From positions 7,742 to 71,741 of the forward strand of contig DAORJK010000017.1 of assembly GCA_035438985.1 (NCBI GenBank): a stretch of DNA of 64,000 bases. The letters are read 5' to 3'. A program made the position numbers and the translations under genes. The stretch's first letter is position 1; each line of letters opens with the position of its first letter. A model generated the notes under the pieces. It made no database searches. It worked only from the letters and a program-made list of their open reading frames with translations, and had not been told where the DNA came from. Of this stretch, positions 43,503 through 51,903 are shown one piece after another. The stretch is from UBA4408 sp002389785 (GTDB lineage Bacteria; Bacteroidota; Bacteroidia; UBA4408).

Positions 43503-44526
43503 GTTGCAAGTTGGTAAAAAGGTTCAACAAGCGCTCATGCGACTTGCCATCGATTAGTTTTTTTTGGGCATTCAGCATTTTACTGGCTAACACAGGATCT
43601 GTGATATACTCATTTAGTACAGATGTAATTTGTGTATTCCTAACTGTAGTTAAATCACCAAGGTTATGTAAACATTTCTGTTGTGTAAGTCCTTTTAAAA
43701 TTTCAAGTTGATTGTCGGCTGTATATCCTCCGATTATTGGAATACCAACGGCACAAGCTTCAATGGCGGTGGTACTGGCAGGACAAATTAATAAATCGTT
43801 AGCCACAAGTTCTTCACACAATTGTGTAGCTGAAAGATTACTTTTTAATGTGAACTTTTTGCTTTTTGTGGTTGTAATGTAGGCTTGAATTTGTTCAAAA
43901 TGCACATTTACTTTACCGAGGAGCAAACAAACTTCCTTAATTGATTCAATGTTTTCGAGCACCTGAATAAATTTTAAGCTAACGTTGTGTACATCAGCAC
44001 CACCCATACTCAGCATTACTTTTGATATGGAATTTATAGTTCGAGTTGAACTATACTGAATAAATTCATGACGTAACAAGGCGTAAGATGAGCCCAAGCA
44101 AAGTTGTGTATAAGGTTCTGCATCGTACTGCAACTGATTTGCCAATGGAGCATGATTAATTACCACATCGGCAACCTGGTGAAAGCTGTTTAAATCGTCG
44201 ATATACACCAGTTTTTTACAAGCCTTTTTTAAGGTGCTTTGGTAAGAGGTAGTAAAGTTATATCCATCCAAAACTACCATGCAATCTTTGCTTATATAAT
44301 TGCTACACAGGTACTGCGCCTCTTTTTGAAAGTTTGTTTCTTCCGGAAGTGATACTACTTGATTGCAATAGGGTTGAAACAAGTCGTTTACGTATGGAGT
44401 TAAATTTTGAACCCCAAATGTGATTTCAAAATTATTTTTCAGCGCATCGGCCACAGCCAGCAAACGCAGCAAATGTCCAAGACCAATTGAACTATTCCCA
44501 TCTGCTCTGAAAAACAATTTTTGCAT
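43489..44526 (-). CDS. pseG: UDP-2,4-diacetamido-2,4,6-trideoxy-L-altropyranose hydrolase
   Basis: A 345-residue GT-B-fold hydrolase. The start FFRADGNSSIGLGHLLRLLAVA has the G-x-GH motif with the catalytic His of PseG; SMGGADVHNVSL and CPASTTAIEACAVGIP are the UDP-binding parts. It removes UDP to give the free 6-deoxy sugar used by PseI. The stop overlaps the pseH start by 14 bases and its start overlaps the pseF stop by one base. Confidence 0.92.
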   Translation of the reverse strand: MQKLFFRADGNSSIGLGHLLRLLAVADALKNNFEITFGVQNLTPYVNDLFQPYCNQVVSLPEETNFQKEAQYLCSNYISKDCMVVLDGYNFTTSYQSTLKKACKKLVYIDDLNSFHQVADVVINHAPLANQLQYDAEPYTQLCLGSSYALLRHEFIQYSSTRTINSISKVMLSMGGADVHNVSLKFIQVLENIESIKEVCLLLGKVNVHFEQIQAYITTTKSKKFTLKSNLSATQLCEELVANDLLICPASTTAIEACAVGIPIIGGYTADNQLEILKGLTQQKCLHNLGDLTTVRNTQITSVLNEYITDPVLASKMLNAQKKLIDGKSHERLLNLFTNLQHATV

Positions 44527-45260
44527 TATACTTTTTTTTGCTCGATGTGTTGATTAATTGCAACCAGTTCGGGATGTTGTTGCAGTAGTTCACAAATTTC
44601 AGAAGCTGATTTTGTAGCAGCGTGGTATTGTTCAATTAGTATTTTAATGAGTTCAAAATCTTCGGGAGTATCAACTGTAATGCGAAAATGGCTGTTATCA
44701 ACTGCAGCCTTGTAATGCTTTAAGGTAAATTTATTTTGATGATTTTGATAAAAATAGGGAGTTACATGTTCTTTTTGAGTATCGTTGGCAGCTTTTTCAT
44801 AAGCTTCTTTTAACATGTCGAAACTGAAAATTTCAAAATCAAAACCACGAGGAAATGTTCGTTCGATGCAATTTGAATAATAGAGCGAAGTAGAATTGAA
44901 AGCGAGGTATTTTTCGATCGCATCTTTAATCAAAACCCCATCAATTAAAGGGCAATCGGAAGTCACTCTAACGATTACTTCTAACTTAAACTGCAAGGCA
45001 CATTCATAAAAACGACTTAGCACATTTTGCTCGTCACCTCTTGAAAATGCTTGTTGTTGCTGTATGCAAAATTCTGCAATTCGATCATCACTTACATTGG
45101 TGGTAGTTGCAAGGTAAATTGGAAAGCCGCTTTGTTGCAATCGATTTAAATGAATTTGCAACAAACTATTATTTCCCACAGATTTAAGAATTTTTCCCGG
45201 CAAACGGGTGCTGCTCATTCGGGCTTGCGAGATAATTCCAATCCTGGGTATTGGTTGCAT
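44526..45260 (-). CDS. pseF: SpsF-type cytidylyltransferase, proposed PseF role
   Basis: A 244-residue nucleotidyltransferase of the SpsF/NeuA-like group. The nucleotide-binding N-terminus is IISQARMSSTRLPGKIL, followed by RVTSDCPLIDG (Asp of the metal site) and FRITVDTPEDFELI. It should activate pseudaminic acid as CMP-Pse. The sequence belongs to the COG1861/SpsF type rather than the classical NeuA-like PseF of Campylobacter; both occur in pse loci. It lies three bases after pseB, at the place where pseC usually comes in between. Confidence 0.8.
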   Translation of the reverse strand: MQPIPRIGIISQARMSSTRLPGKILKSVGNNSLLQIHLNRLQQSGFPIYLATTTNVSDDRIAEFCIQQQQAFSRGDEQNVLSRFYECALQFKLEVIVRVTSDCPLIDGVLIKDAIEKYLAFNSTSLYYSNCIERTFPRGFDFEIFSFDMLKEAYEKAANDTQKEHVTPYFYQNHQNKFTLKHYKAAVDNSHFRITVDTPEDFELIKILIEQYHAATKSASEICELLQQHPELVAINQHIEQKKV

Positions 45261-45263
45261 GAA

Positions 45264-46280
45264 TTATACAGTAAAGTTAGGATCAACATTTTCACGAATC
45301 GATTGGCGAAGTTGCTCCACATTTAGCCATTCGGTGTTGGTTCCTGAATTATACTTAAATCCCATTTCAACTCTTTTGCCTTTTAGTTTTTGAATCATTT
45401 CTTCAACATCCCATTGCGGAGTAGAAGGTGTAATCACATAATACTTCGAAAACTCAAGCGTAACGAGTGAATCGGTTTCGGTAATCATTTCTTCATGAAT
45501 TTTTTCGCCCGGACGAATTCCTACTAATTTTTGCTCACAGTCGGGACCAACGGCCGTAGCTAAATCGGTTATTTTAAACGAAGGAATTTTAGGTACAAAA
45601 ATTTCGCCACCCCAAGCATGTTCCAAAGCGTATAACACCATATCAACCCCTTCTTCGAGTGTGATGTTAAATCGCGTCATGTCGTTATGTGTAATGGGAA
45701 GTACTTTACTTTTGCGTTTTTCAAGAAAGAAAGGTACCACCGAACCACGGCTACCAATAACGTTTCCATAGCGCACAACCGAAAAATTAATATCGTGAAA
45801 TCCTTTCATATTATTCGCTGCCACAAACAGTTTATCGGAGCACAATTTCGTTGCGCCGTATAAATTAATAGGCGCCGCTGCTTTGTCGGTGCTAAGTGCG
45901 ACAACTTTTTTAACCCCACAGTCAATGGCAGCATTAATAATATTTTCGGCGCCTAAGATGTTGGTTTTTATACATTCCATAGGATTGTATTCGGCGGCAG
46001 GTACTTGTTTTAAAGCTGCTGCATGAATAACAATATCTACTCCTTCAAAAGCACGCATAAGGCGCTCTTTATCGCGCACATCGCCAATGAAATAGCGCAC
46101 ACAATCGTATTTTTCTTTGGAGAAGGCCTGAGCCATTTCAAATTGTTTCAACTCATCGCGTGAGTAAATGATGAGTCGTTTTACCTTGGGATATTTTTCA
46201 AGTATAGTTTTTACAAAAGTTTTTCCAAATGAGCCGGTACCACCGGTAACCAAAATTGATTTATTATTTAAATCGAGCAT
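45264..46280 (-). CDS. pseB: UDP-N-acetylglucosamine 4,6-dehydratase (inverting)
   Basis: A 338-residue short-chain dehydrogenase-fold enzyme with NAD(P)-binding SILVTGGTGSFGKTFVKTIL, STDKAAAPINLYGATKLCSDK (Tyr-Lys pair) and RYGNVIGSRGSVVPFF. It makes UDP-2-acetamido-2,6-dideoxy-L-arabino-hexos-4-ulose, the first step of pseudaminic acid synthesis. Length and motifs fit PseB/FlaA1 without a membrane domain. First of the pse genes; a -7 box lies 18 bases upstream. Confidence 0.93.
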   Translation of the reverse strand: MLDLNNKSILVTGGTGSFGKTFVKTILEKYPKVKRLIIYSRDELKQFEMAQAFSKEKYDCVRYFIGDVRDKERLMRAFEGVDIVIHAAALKQVPAAEYNPMECIKTNILGAENIINAAIDCGVKKVVALSTDKAAAPINLYGATKLCSDKLFVAANNMKGFHDINFSVVRYGNVIGSRGSVVPFFLEKRKSKVLPITHNDMTRFNITLEEGVDMVLYALEHAWGGEIFVPKIPSFKITDLATAVGPDCEQKLVGIRPGEKIHEEMITETDSLVTLEFSKYYVITPSTPQWDVEEMIQKLKGKRVEMGFKYNSGTNTEWLNVEQLRQSIRENVDPNFTV

Positions 46281-46297
46281 AGTTTTTATTTATTGAG

Positions 46298-46305
46298 CAA
46301 AGATA
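46298..46305 (-). promoter_or_regulatory. Predicted -7 box of the pse operon
   Basis: On the minus strand TATCTTTG, matching TAnnTTTG, 17 bases before the pseB ATG at 46280. No -33 box found. Confidence 0.35.
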
Positions 46306-46354
46306 AATGTTTGAAGAATAGTTTGTTTATTGTTCATCGAATTTTAGCTAACCC

Positions 46355-48112
46355 TTATTGCTTTTCGTAATGCCACACAGTTACAGGGAACTCGCCGACA
46401 AAAACTTTTTCTCTAGAAAATTCTGATTCAATTCGTTGTTGCGTGGGTTTATCGTTTATAAACAAACTTTTACCGGCAAAACTTTCATAGGTAGTAATCA
46501 CATACAAATCAACCGGAAGCTTCATCAATGAATCGAGTTCAGTAACTTGATTAAGAGCGATAATGCTAGGATCGTAAAATTTAATTTCTGTTTTTCCTAA
46601 GGAGTTTGCAGCGACAAGTTTAGGAAGTGTACTTGGTTTATTTTGAACATAATTTACTGCGCCTTTATAGTCTTGTATAGTTTGATAACTCAAAGTATAG
46701 CCGCTTATGTTAATTGCGCAAAATCCTACAAACAAACTTGCAGCAACTACTTTTAAGAAAGCTTTAGAAGATTGCCAACTTTCAGCAATTACCAATGAAA
46801 ACAAAAACAACAATAAAGGAATTTCACAAATTAAGTAACGAGGAAAAAAGCCCGGTCCTGAAGGAACAAAAGCTGTAATAATAAATAACCAAATTGCCAT
46901 ACCAATAACTAGCATAAGGGTATTGCTTTTTTTAACCAGTCCCCAAATGCCAATGATAAAAAGTAGTATTAAAATACTGCTAAGCACCTTTAATTCAGAG
47001 TAGGCAAGCATAAAATGCAGCGCATCGAGTACTTGAGTAAAATAGTCGAATAGCGATTTAGTGCTGTTTGCCGTATCTAAAATATTCATAAAAATTACCG
47101 GCAATTGAGGAAGATACAAGAGCAATATTCCTAACATGGAGGCAATAAAAGCATGAAAGTAAATAGCTAAAAATGGACCTGAAAAAGTGAATGTCGAATT
47201 CTTAGCTATACGGGTAACATATAAATGAAATCCAATAACAACAAGGTGTTGAGCAATAAGTAAATACACCGAATACAAATGGGTATATACAAAACACACA
47301 TTCACTACAGTATACCAGAAAGCAATTTTTGAAGTAGGTGTTTGTATCAGTTTTATGAGGATATAACAACTGAGCATGCACATAAAAACAAGCATCACAT
47401 AGCCCCGCATTTGAAACGAATAGTAAATGTGGTAAGAGTGTATGGTTAAGAAAAAAGCAGCAATAAAAGCGGCTAATCGATTTGCTGAAAGCTGTAAGGT
47501 AAAATAGTAGATGAATGCTATTCCTGCTAAAGCAAACATCAAAATGGGTAAACGTAAAATAATTTCACTTGTACCTGCAAACTTTACAAATACTCCCACC
47601 AGCAATTGCATCAAGGGTTGCGAGCCCATAGAGCTTTTCGGAAAAATAGTACTTAAAAATCCATCTTTTATAAATGTGTTGTAAACGCCAATTTCATCTT
47701 GCCATAAACTTTGTGTCATAGGAAACACTCTTAACAGCAATGCTACTAAGAGTAAACCGGATATAGTGATCCAATCTTTTTTATCAAGAGAAAGACCTTT
47801 GCTAATTTCCGGTGATTGTGTATTAGCTGAAGCAGAAGAAATAAACCATTTCCAGAAACTGAAATAGGTAAACAGCAGCACTCCCAACGCCATAACAAGC
47901 AACCCAAGTTTATGGAAACCCGTATCTATTTTAACTTTGTTACCACCTGAACCATATTTTTGTTGCAATAAATTACTTACAAAATCAAGCAGTTTTTCGT
48001 ATAAGTCACCTGGCATACGCACATACAACAGCAAACCGCTAAGTATAACAATACCAAGTAGTGCAAAAAACCACTTACTAAATATGGCAGAAATTAATTT
48101 CGAGATTTTCAT
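46355..48112 (-). CDS. GT39-like multi-membrane-spanning glycosyltransferase
   Basis: A 585-residue protein with two helices at the N-terminus and about ten more after residue 110. The first periplasmic loop contains MTQSLWQDEIGVYNTF with the Asp-Glu pair of the GT-C (PMT/ArnT) active site, and YHIYYSFQMRGYV follows. It would transfer a sugar from a polyprenyl-phosphate donor to a glycan, lipid or protein acceptor on the periplasmic side. Overlaps the FkbM gene by four bases (ATGA), so part of the same operon. Acceptor unknown. Confidence 0.8.
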   Translation of the reverse strand: MKISKLISAIFSKWFFALLGIVILSGLLLYVRMPGDLYEKLLDFVSNLLQQKYGSGGNKVKIDTGFHKLGLLVMALGVLLFTYFSFWKWFISSASANTQSPEISKGLSLDKKDWITISGLLLVALLLRVFPMTQSLWQDEIGVYNTFIKDGFLSTIFPKSSMGSQPLMQLLVGVFVKFAGTSEIILRLPILMFALAGIAFIYYFTLQLSANRLAAFIAAFFLTIHSYHIYYSFQMRGYVMLVFMCMLSCYILIKLIQTPTSKIAFWYTVVNVCFVYTHLYSVYLLIAQHLVVIGFHLYVTRIAKNSTFTFSGPFLAIYFHAFIASMLGILLLYLPQLPVIFMNILDTANSTKSLFDYFTQVLDALHFMLAYSELKVLSSILILLFIIGIWGLVKKSNTLMLVIGMAIWLFIITAFVPSGPGFFPRYLICEIPLLLFLFSLVIAESWQSSKAFLKVVAASLFVGFCAINISGYTLSYQTIQDYKGAVNYVQNKPSTLPKLVAANSLGKTEIKFYDPSIIALNQVTELDSLMKLPVDLYVITTYESFAGKSLFINDKPTQQRIESEFSREKVFVGEFPVTVWHYEKQ

Positions 48113-48858
48113 TTTAATCCGGATGGAATTTCTTTTGCAATAATTACATTTTCAAAAGCATCATCTGCATACCTGGCATATTTAGAAATAGCATCAGTAG
48201 TTATTTTGTTGAGCGAATAATCAAAAACAAAGAAGCCCAGGCCATGCAAAAAATCAAAAATGGTTTTTATTTCAACACCAAAATCGCGCAAAGCAGAAGG
48301 ACAAATTTCCATAAAAATAATTACTTCCGGATTGGCTTTTAAGGTTTCTGTCATGCCAGTCAATGCAGGAAATTCGGCTCCTTGAATGTCAATTTTGATG
48401 ATGTTGACTTTGTATTTATTTTGAACATAAGCATCAATGGAAGTTGCCGGGACTTCATAAGAGGTTGAATAGGTATCGACCGGATAAGTGCGATGATCAA
48501 CGTTTAAACGATGCGAAGTATATATTTTTAAAGGTTTGTTTGAATCGCTTATCGCCACATGATTGATGCTTACATTCGACAAGTTGGAAGTTACTTTTTT
48601 TAGATTTTTAAAATTTGTAACATCGGGTTCAAAGCTATGAACGGCACCGGTTTTTCCACACAAGCGCGAAAAGTAACTGCTGTATAAACCAATATTGGCG
48701 CCTATGTCAAGGATAACATCACCGGGCTTAATGATTTTTTTAAACAGCTCCATTTCTTTTTTATCGGATATTTTTTTGTAAAAAGAATACAGGATAAAAT
48801 AGAGTGGAAAACTATTTCGGTAAATAAACTCTCCGAATGAGAATAACTTTTTCGACAT
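48109..48858 (-). CDS. FkbM-family methyltransferase
   Basis: A 249-residue SAM-dependent methyltransferase. The SAM motif is PGDVILDIGANIGLYSSYF (about 46-64), followed by SFEPDVTNFKNL and the FkbM signature NIIKIDIQGAEFPALTGM (about 154-171). FkbM-type enzymes methylate hydroxyls on sugars or natural products. A weak hydrophobic stretch at the N-terminus (FPLYFILYSFYKK) may anchor it at the membrane. Within the glycan cluster it likely decorates a surface sugar. Confidence 0.88.
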   Translation of the reverse strand: MSKKLFSFGEFIYRNSFPLYFILYSFYKKISDKKEMELFKKIIKPGDVILDIGANIGLYSSYFSRLCGKTGAVHSFEPDVTNFKNLKKVTSNLSNVSINHVAISDSNKPLKIYTSHRLNVDHRTYPVDTYSTSYEVPATSIDAYVQNKYKVNIIKIDIQGAEFPALTGMTETLKANPEVIIFMEICPSALRDFGVEIKTIFDFLHGLGFFVFDYSLNKITTDAISKYARYADDAFENVIIAKEIPSGLK

Positions 48859-48866
48859 GACTACAA

Positions 48867-49610
48867 TTATCTGGTGCTGATTTTTTCGACTTCAATCGTT
48901 TGAAACATTCCTTGTTTTAAGCCACTCACAGTTTTTTCGATGAAACGAACCGGAGCAAATAAAAATTTAGGTAATAAATTCCAAGGTTTAACTCCACCAC
49001 TTAAAATATAAGCAACAGGCGTATGAATTTTAAGTGAATTGATGTTAAGTTGCGGAAATTTTTTTTCAAAAAGTGTTCTATCACGACCAAACAAAATCCA
49101 AGGCAAAGCAATATTGGCATCGCTCATTCTGCCATCCCCTTTAATTATCCATCCGGCTTTGTCGTCAAATGGTTCGTGATGAAATGTTTTCCAAATAAAT
49201 TTAGCCCAAAGAGTATTGGCAGGTTCAACCATTATGATTTTTCCACCGGGAACCAGGCAGCGTAGCGCTTCCTTAAAAAATTCTTCAGGAGTTTTTACAT
49301 GGTGCAATACATCAATCATTAAGATCGCCTTTAGACTTTCATTCTCGAATGGTAATTTTTCGGCAAATACTACCAAGTCACATCCTGCAATAGGCACTAC
49401 GTCTGAAGTAATTGCATCCGGAATGACTTCTTTAATAAATCCTCCTCCGCTTCCCAACTCCAATACTTTACCGCCTTTAATTGCTGCGATGCTATTTTTA
49501 AAATGCAAATAGTACTCAGTATAAAGTTGATTGAGTGCATATTTTTTTCTAATTATGGCTGCATGATCAAGGCTTGCCTGTGGATCGTCAATGCTGGTAT
49601 CTTTCATCAA
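48867..49610 (-). CDS. Class I SAM-dependent methyltransferase
   Basis: A 247-residue methyltransferase with motif I VLELGSGGGFIKEVIP (about 46-61), motif II-like KAILMIDVLHHVKTPEEFF (about 93-111) and GGKIIMVEPAN (about 122). It matches Methyltransf_11/25. Substrate is unknown; a glycan or glycolipid intermediate is likely from its place between FkbM and another methyltransferase. Eight bases from each neighbour. Confidence 0.85.
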   Translation of the reverse strand: MMKDTSIDDPQASLDHAAIIRKKYALNQLYTEYYLHFKNSIAAIKGGKVLELGSGGGFIKEVIPDAITSDVVPIAGCDLVVFAEKLPFENESLKAILMIDVLHHVKTPEEFFKEALRCLVPGGKIIMVEPANTLWAKFIWKTFHHEPFDDKAGWIIKGDGRMSDANIALPWILFGRDRTLFEKKFPQLNINSLKIHTPVAYILSGGVKPWNLLPKFLFAPVRFIEKTVSGLKQGMFQTIEVEKISTR

Positions 49611-49618
49611 ATTCCGAA

Positions 49619-50344
49619 TTATTTTTCAGCATAAATAATCACCGATCCTGCAATTTCACGAAGTAAAGGAGTTTTCTCAACGATTGCTCCAATGCCTTTT
49701 ACCAATCCAATGAAAGGAGCTGGCGTATATGGATGTAGAAAATCGTAAGGAAAAATGTTGCAATTTTTAAAGCCCAGTTTTTTTAATTGATTTGTAAGTT
49801 TCCAACGAACTATCGCAGTTTCATCGGGCGAATCGCCCAGCCATTTCTTAATGAAAGGAACATTTTTTTGTACCAGTATTTGAGGATTCAACATGTTGGG
49901 TTCGGCAAATACCATCTTACCTCCGGGCTTTAAAACACGCCACACTTCTTTCAATGCAATATCCATATCGAGGTGATGTAAAATGGAACTTCCAAATACG
50001 ATGTCAAAACTTGCATCGGCATATTTTAATTGATGGGCATCAGCTTCTTCTACCAAGCAATTAGGGATATTCTTTTTTCTGGCCACAGCCAATAAATCTT
50101 CCGATAAATCAGTAGCTGTAATATGTGCTCCGCTTTTCGAAACTTTTTCGGTAAACAAACCTGTACCGCAACCTATTTCAAGCACCTTACTTTGTGGGTT
50201 CATTCCGCTGAGCGATAAAAAATAGTTGGCTCTTCGCTCAGCGCGTAATTTTCCTCCCGGACTCGACCATCCCCACACATCTTCGGCATTGTCTTTTATT
50301 TTGTGATCGTGTTCGCGTTCTCTTTCAATTCGTGTTGAAGACAT
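49619..50344 (-). CDS. Class I SAM-dependent methyltransferase
   Basis: A 241-residue methyltransferase with motif I VLEIGCGTGLFTEKVSKSG (about 55-73), acidic TDLSED (about 78-83), and SSILHHLDMDIALKEVWRVL (about 118-137). C-terminal part has a hydrophobic GSVIIYAEK end. UbiE/Methyltransf_11 family by pattern; substrate in the glycan pathway assumed. Confidence 0.85.
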   Translation of the reverse strand: MSSTRIEREREHDHKIKDNAEDVWGWSSPGGKLRAERRANYFLSLSGMNPQSKVLEIGCGTGLFTEKVSKSGAHITATDLSEDLLAVARKKNIPNCLVEEADAHQLKYADASFDIVFGSSILHHLDMDIALKEVWRVLKPGGKMVFAEPNMLNPQILVQKNVPFIKKWLGDSPDETAIVRWKLTNQLKKLGFKNCNIFPYDFLHPYTPAPFIGLVKGIGAIVEKTPLLREIAGSVIIYAEK

Positions 50345-50367
50345 CTGTATTTCTAGTACTTTGTAGA

Positions 50368-51795
50368 TTAATAAAATTTAAATCGCATTAAGGCATACCA
50401 TGACATTTTTAGCATGATCCATCCATTTTTTAAACGGTTTTTCATTTTGGTTTCACCGTACACACGTTCGTAATAGTGCACCGGCAAATCAATGTGCTTT
50501 AGATTCATTTTGGCAGCACCAAATATTAATTCGTAATCGCCCCAACGATCCTGTAATCCCCAACTTCCACGTAGTTTTTTTATGCGCTCATAATCGCGTT
50601 TATACAACACTTTTGTACCGCACAAGGTATCTTTAATACTGGTATCGAGGATATAGGAAAATGCGAGGCTAAAAAATTTATTTCCAACCACATTAAAAAA
50701 GCGCATTGCCTCGTCGTGCATTGGATACACCAAACGTGAACCATTGATAAAATCGCCGCGGTTTTTGGTTATAGCTTCGTAAAAATAAGGCAACTCTTCA
50801 GGTATTACCGTTAAATCGGCGTCAAGAATCATCAATATTTCGCCTTTAGCGGCATCAAATCCGGTCCATACATTTTCTGATTTACAAATCCCGGGACCAG
50901 CCACCAAGCGAATATCTTTTTCAGGATATTGTTTAATTAACTCTTGCACTTTTTCAGGAGTTCCATCGGTCGATTTATCATCGCAAAAAATAATTTCGGT
51001 ATGCGAACCCATTTGAGGTATGCGTTTCACGGCATCTTCCACATTTCCGGCTTCATTTTTACAGGGAATAATAATGGAAACTGAAGGACTATGATTTTCT
51101 ACTATATCCATCCGCGCAAGCGTAATGCGCAACATAGTAAAGTGTCTGAAAAAGGGCAATCGGGCCACAAAGCGATTCATTAAATAGGATAGCACTGGGA
51201 TGTTGTAGGGCAATAACACGATGCGACGATTTACAATTTTTTCGTAACCGCTTAACACCAACATGTTATTTAAATCGCCAACTGAAATCCAATTGTGTAA
51301 GTTTTGTGGTATTTTTAATTTTAAGCTCTCTGCCAGTTGTACCAATGGATTCCAAAGGTAATTGTAATTTACTACTATTAATCGAGTATGCGGATGACAG
51401 CATTTGTAAACACTGTCGAATACGGCTTTTAGATCTACAATATCTTCAACAGAAGAAAGTAACACATAATCGAATTTTTCCTGTAATTGAATGTTTTCGG
51501 TAGTTTGTTGAATAAAGGTAAGATTCGGATAAGTAGCTTTTGCTTGATCGATGGTTAGTTGACTGTCGTCGATACCTACTCCATACTTTGGTTTCAAAGC
51601 ATCCAATACAAAACCGTTGCTGCAGCGCACGTGCAACACTTTTGCATCTTCTTCAATAATAAATTTTAACGATTTAATTAGCTGACGGTAATAGTAAGGG
51701 TTTGCCTTAATCCACTTTTGCCGTTTGCTAGCTAGGACATCGTTTTTCGACTTGATTTTTGACCTTAATTGGTCTAAAAAATGGTGTTCAATCAT
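50368..51795 (-). CDS. Fused methyltransferase and family 2 glycosyltransferase
   Basis: A 475-residue protein with two parts. Residues about 35-215 resemble a SAM methyltransferase (KVLHVRCSNGFVLDALKPK, with motif I weak, then DYVLLSSVEDIVDL). Residues about 228-475 form a GT2 domain: SVSIIIPCKNEAGNVEDAVK, DDKSTDG and DADLT (the DxD-type metal site) as in dolichyl-phosphate-mannose synthases and DPG synthase. The GT half would transfer a sugar to a polyprenyl phosphate, giving a donor for the GT39-like enzyme. Degenerate motif I (HVRCSNG) makes the methyltransferase half possibly inactive. First gene of the glycan operon. Confidence 0.85.
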   Translation of the reverse strand: MIEHHFLDQLRSKIKSKNDVLASKRQKWIKANPYYYRQLIKSLKFIIEEDAKVLHVRCSNGFVLDALKPKYGVGIDDSQLTIDQAKATYPNLTFIQQTTENIQLQEKFDYVLLSSVEDIVDLKAVFDSVYKCCHPHTRLIVVNYNYLWNPLVQLAESLKLKIPQNLHNWISVGDLNNMLVLSGYEKIVNRRIVLLPYNIPVLSYLMNRFVARLPFFRHFTMLRITLARMDIVENHSPSVSIIIPCKNEAGNVEDAVKRIPQMGSHTEIIFCDDKSTDGTPEKVQELIKQYPEKDIRLVAGPGICKSENVWTGFDAAKGEILMILDADLTVIPEELPYFYEAITKNRGDFINGSRLVYPMHDEAMRFFNVVGNKFFSLAFSYILDTSIKDTLCGTKVLYKRDYERIKKLRGSWGLQDRWGDYELIFGAAKMNLKHIDLPVHYYERVYGETKMKNRLKNGWIMLKMSWYALMRFKFY

Positions 51796-51903
51796 AGTAT
51801 CAGCTTAGTGTTAGTCTAGTATGTATTGATTTTTTACTCCTGGAAGTACAAGCTTTGTTTTTCACGTTCGTATTCAAAAACAAATAAAGAAAAGAGCCTG
51901 TAG

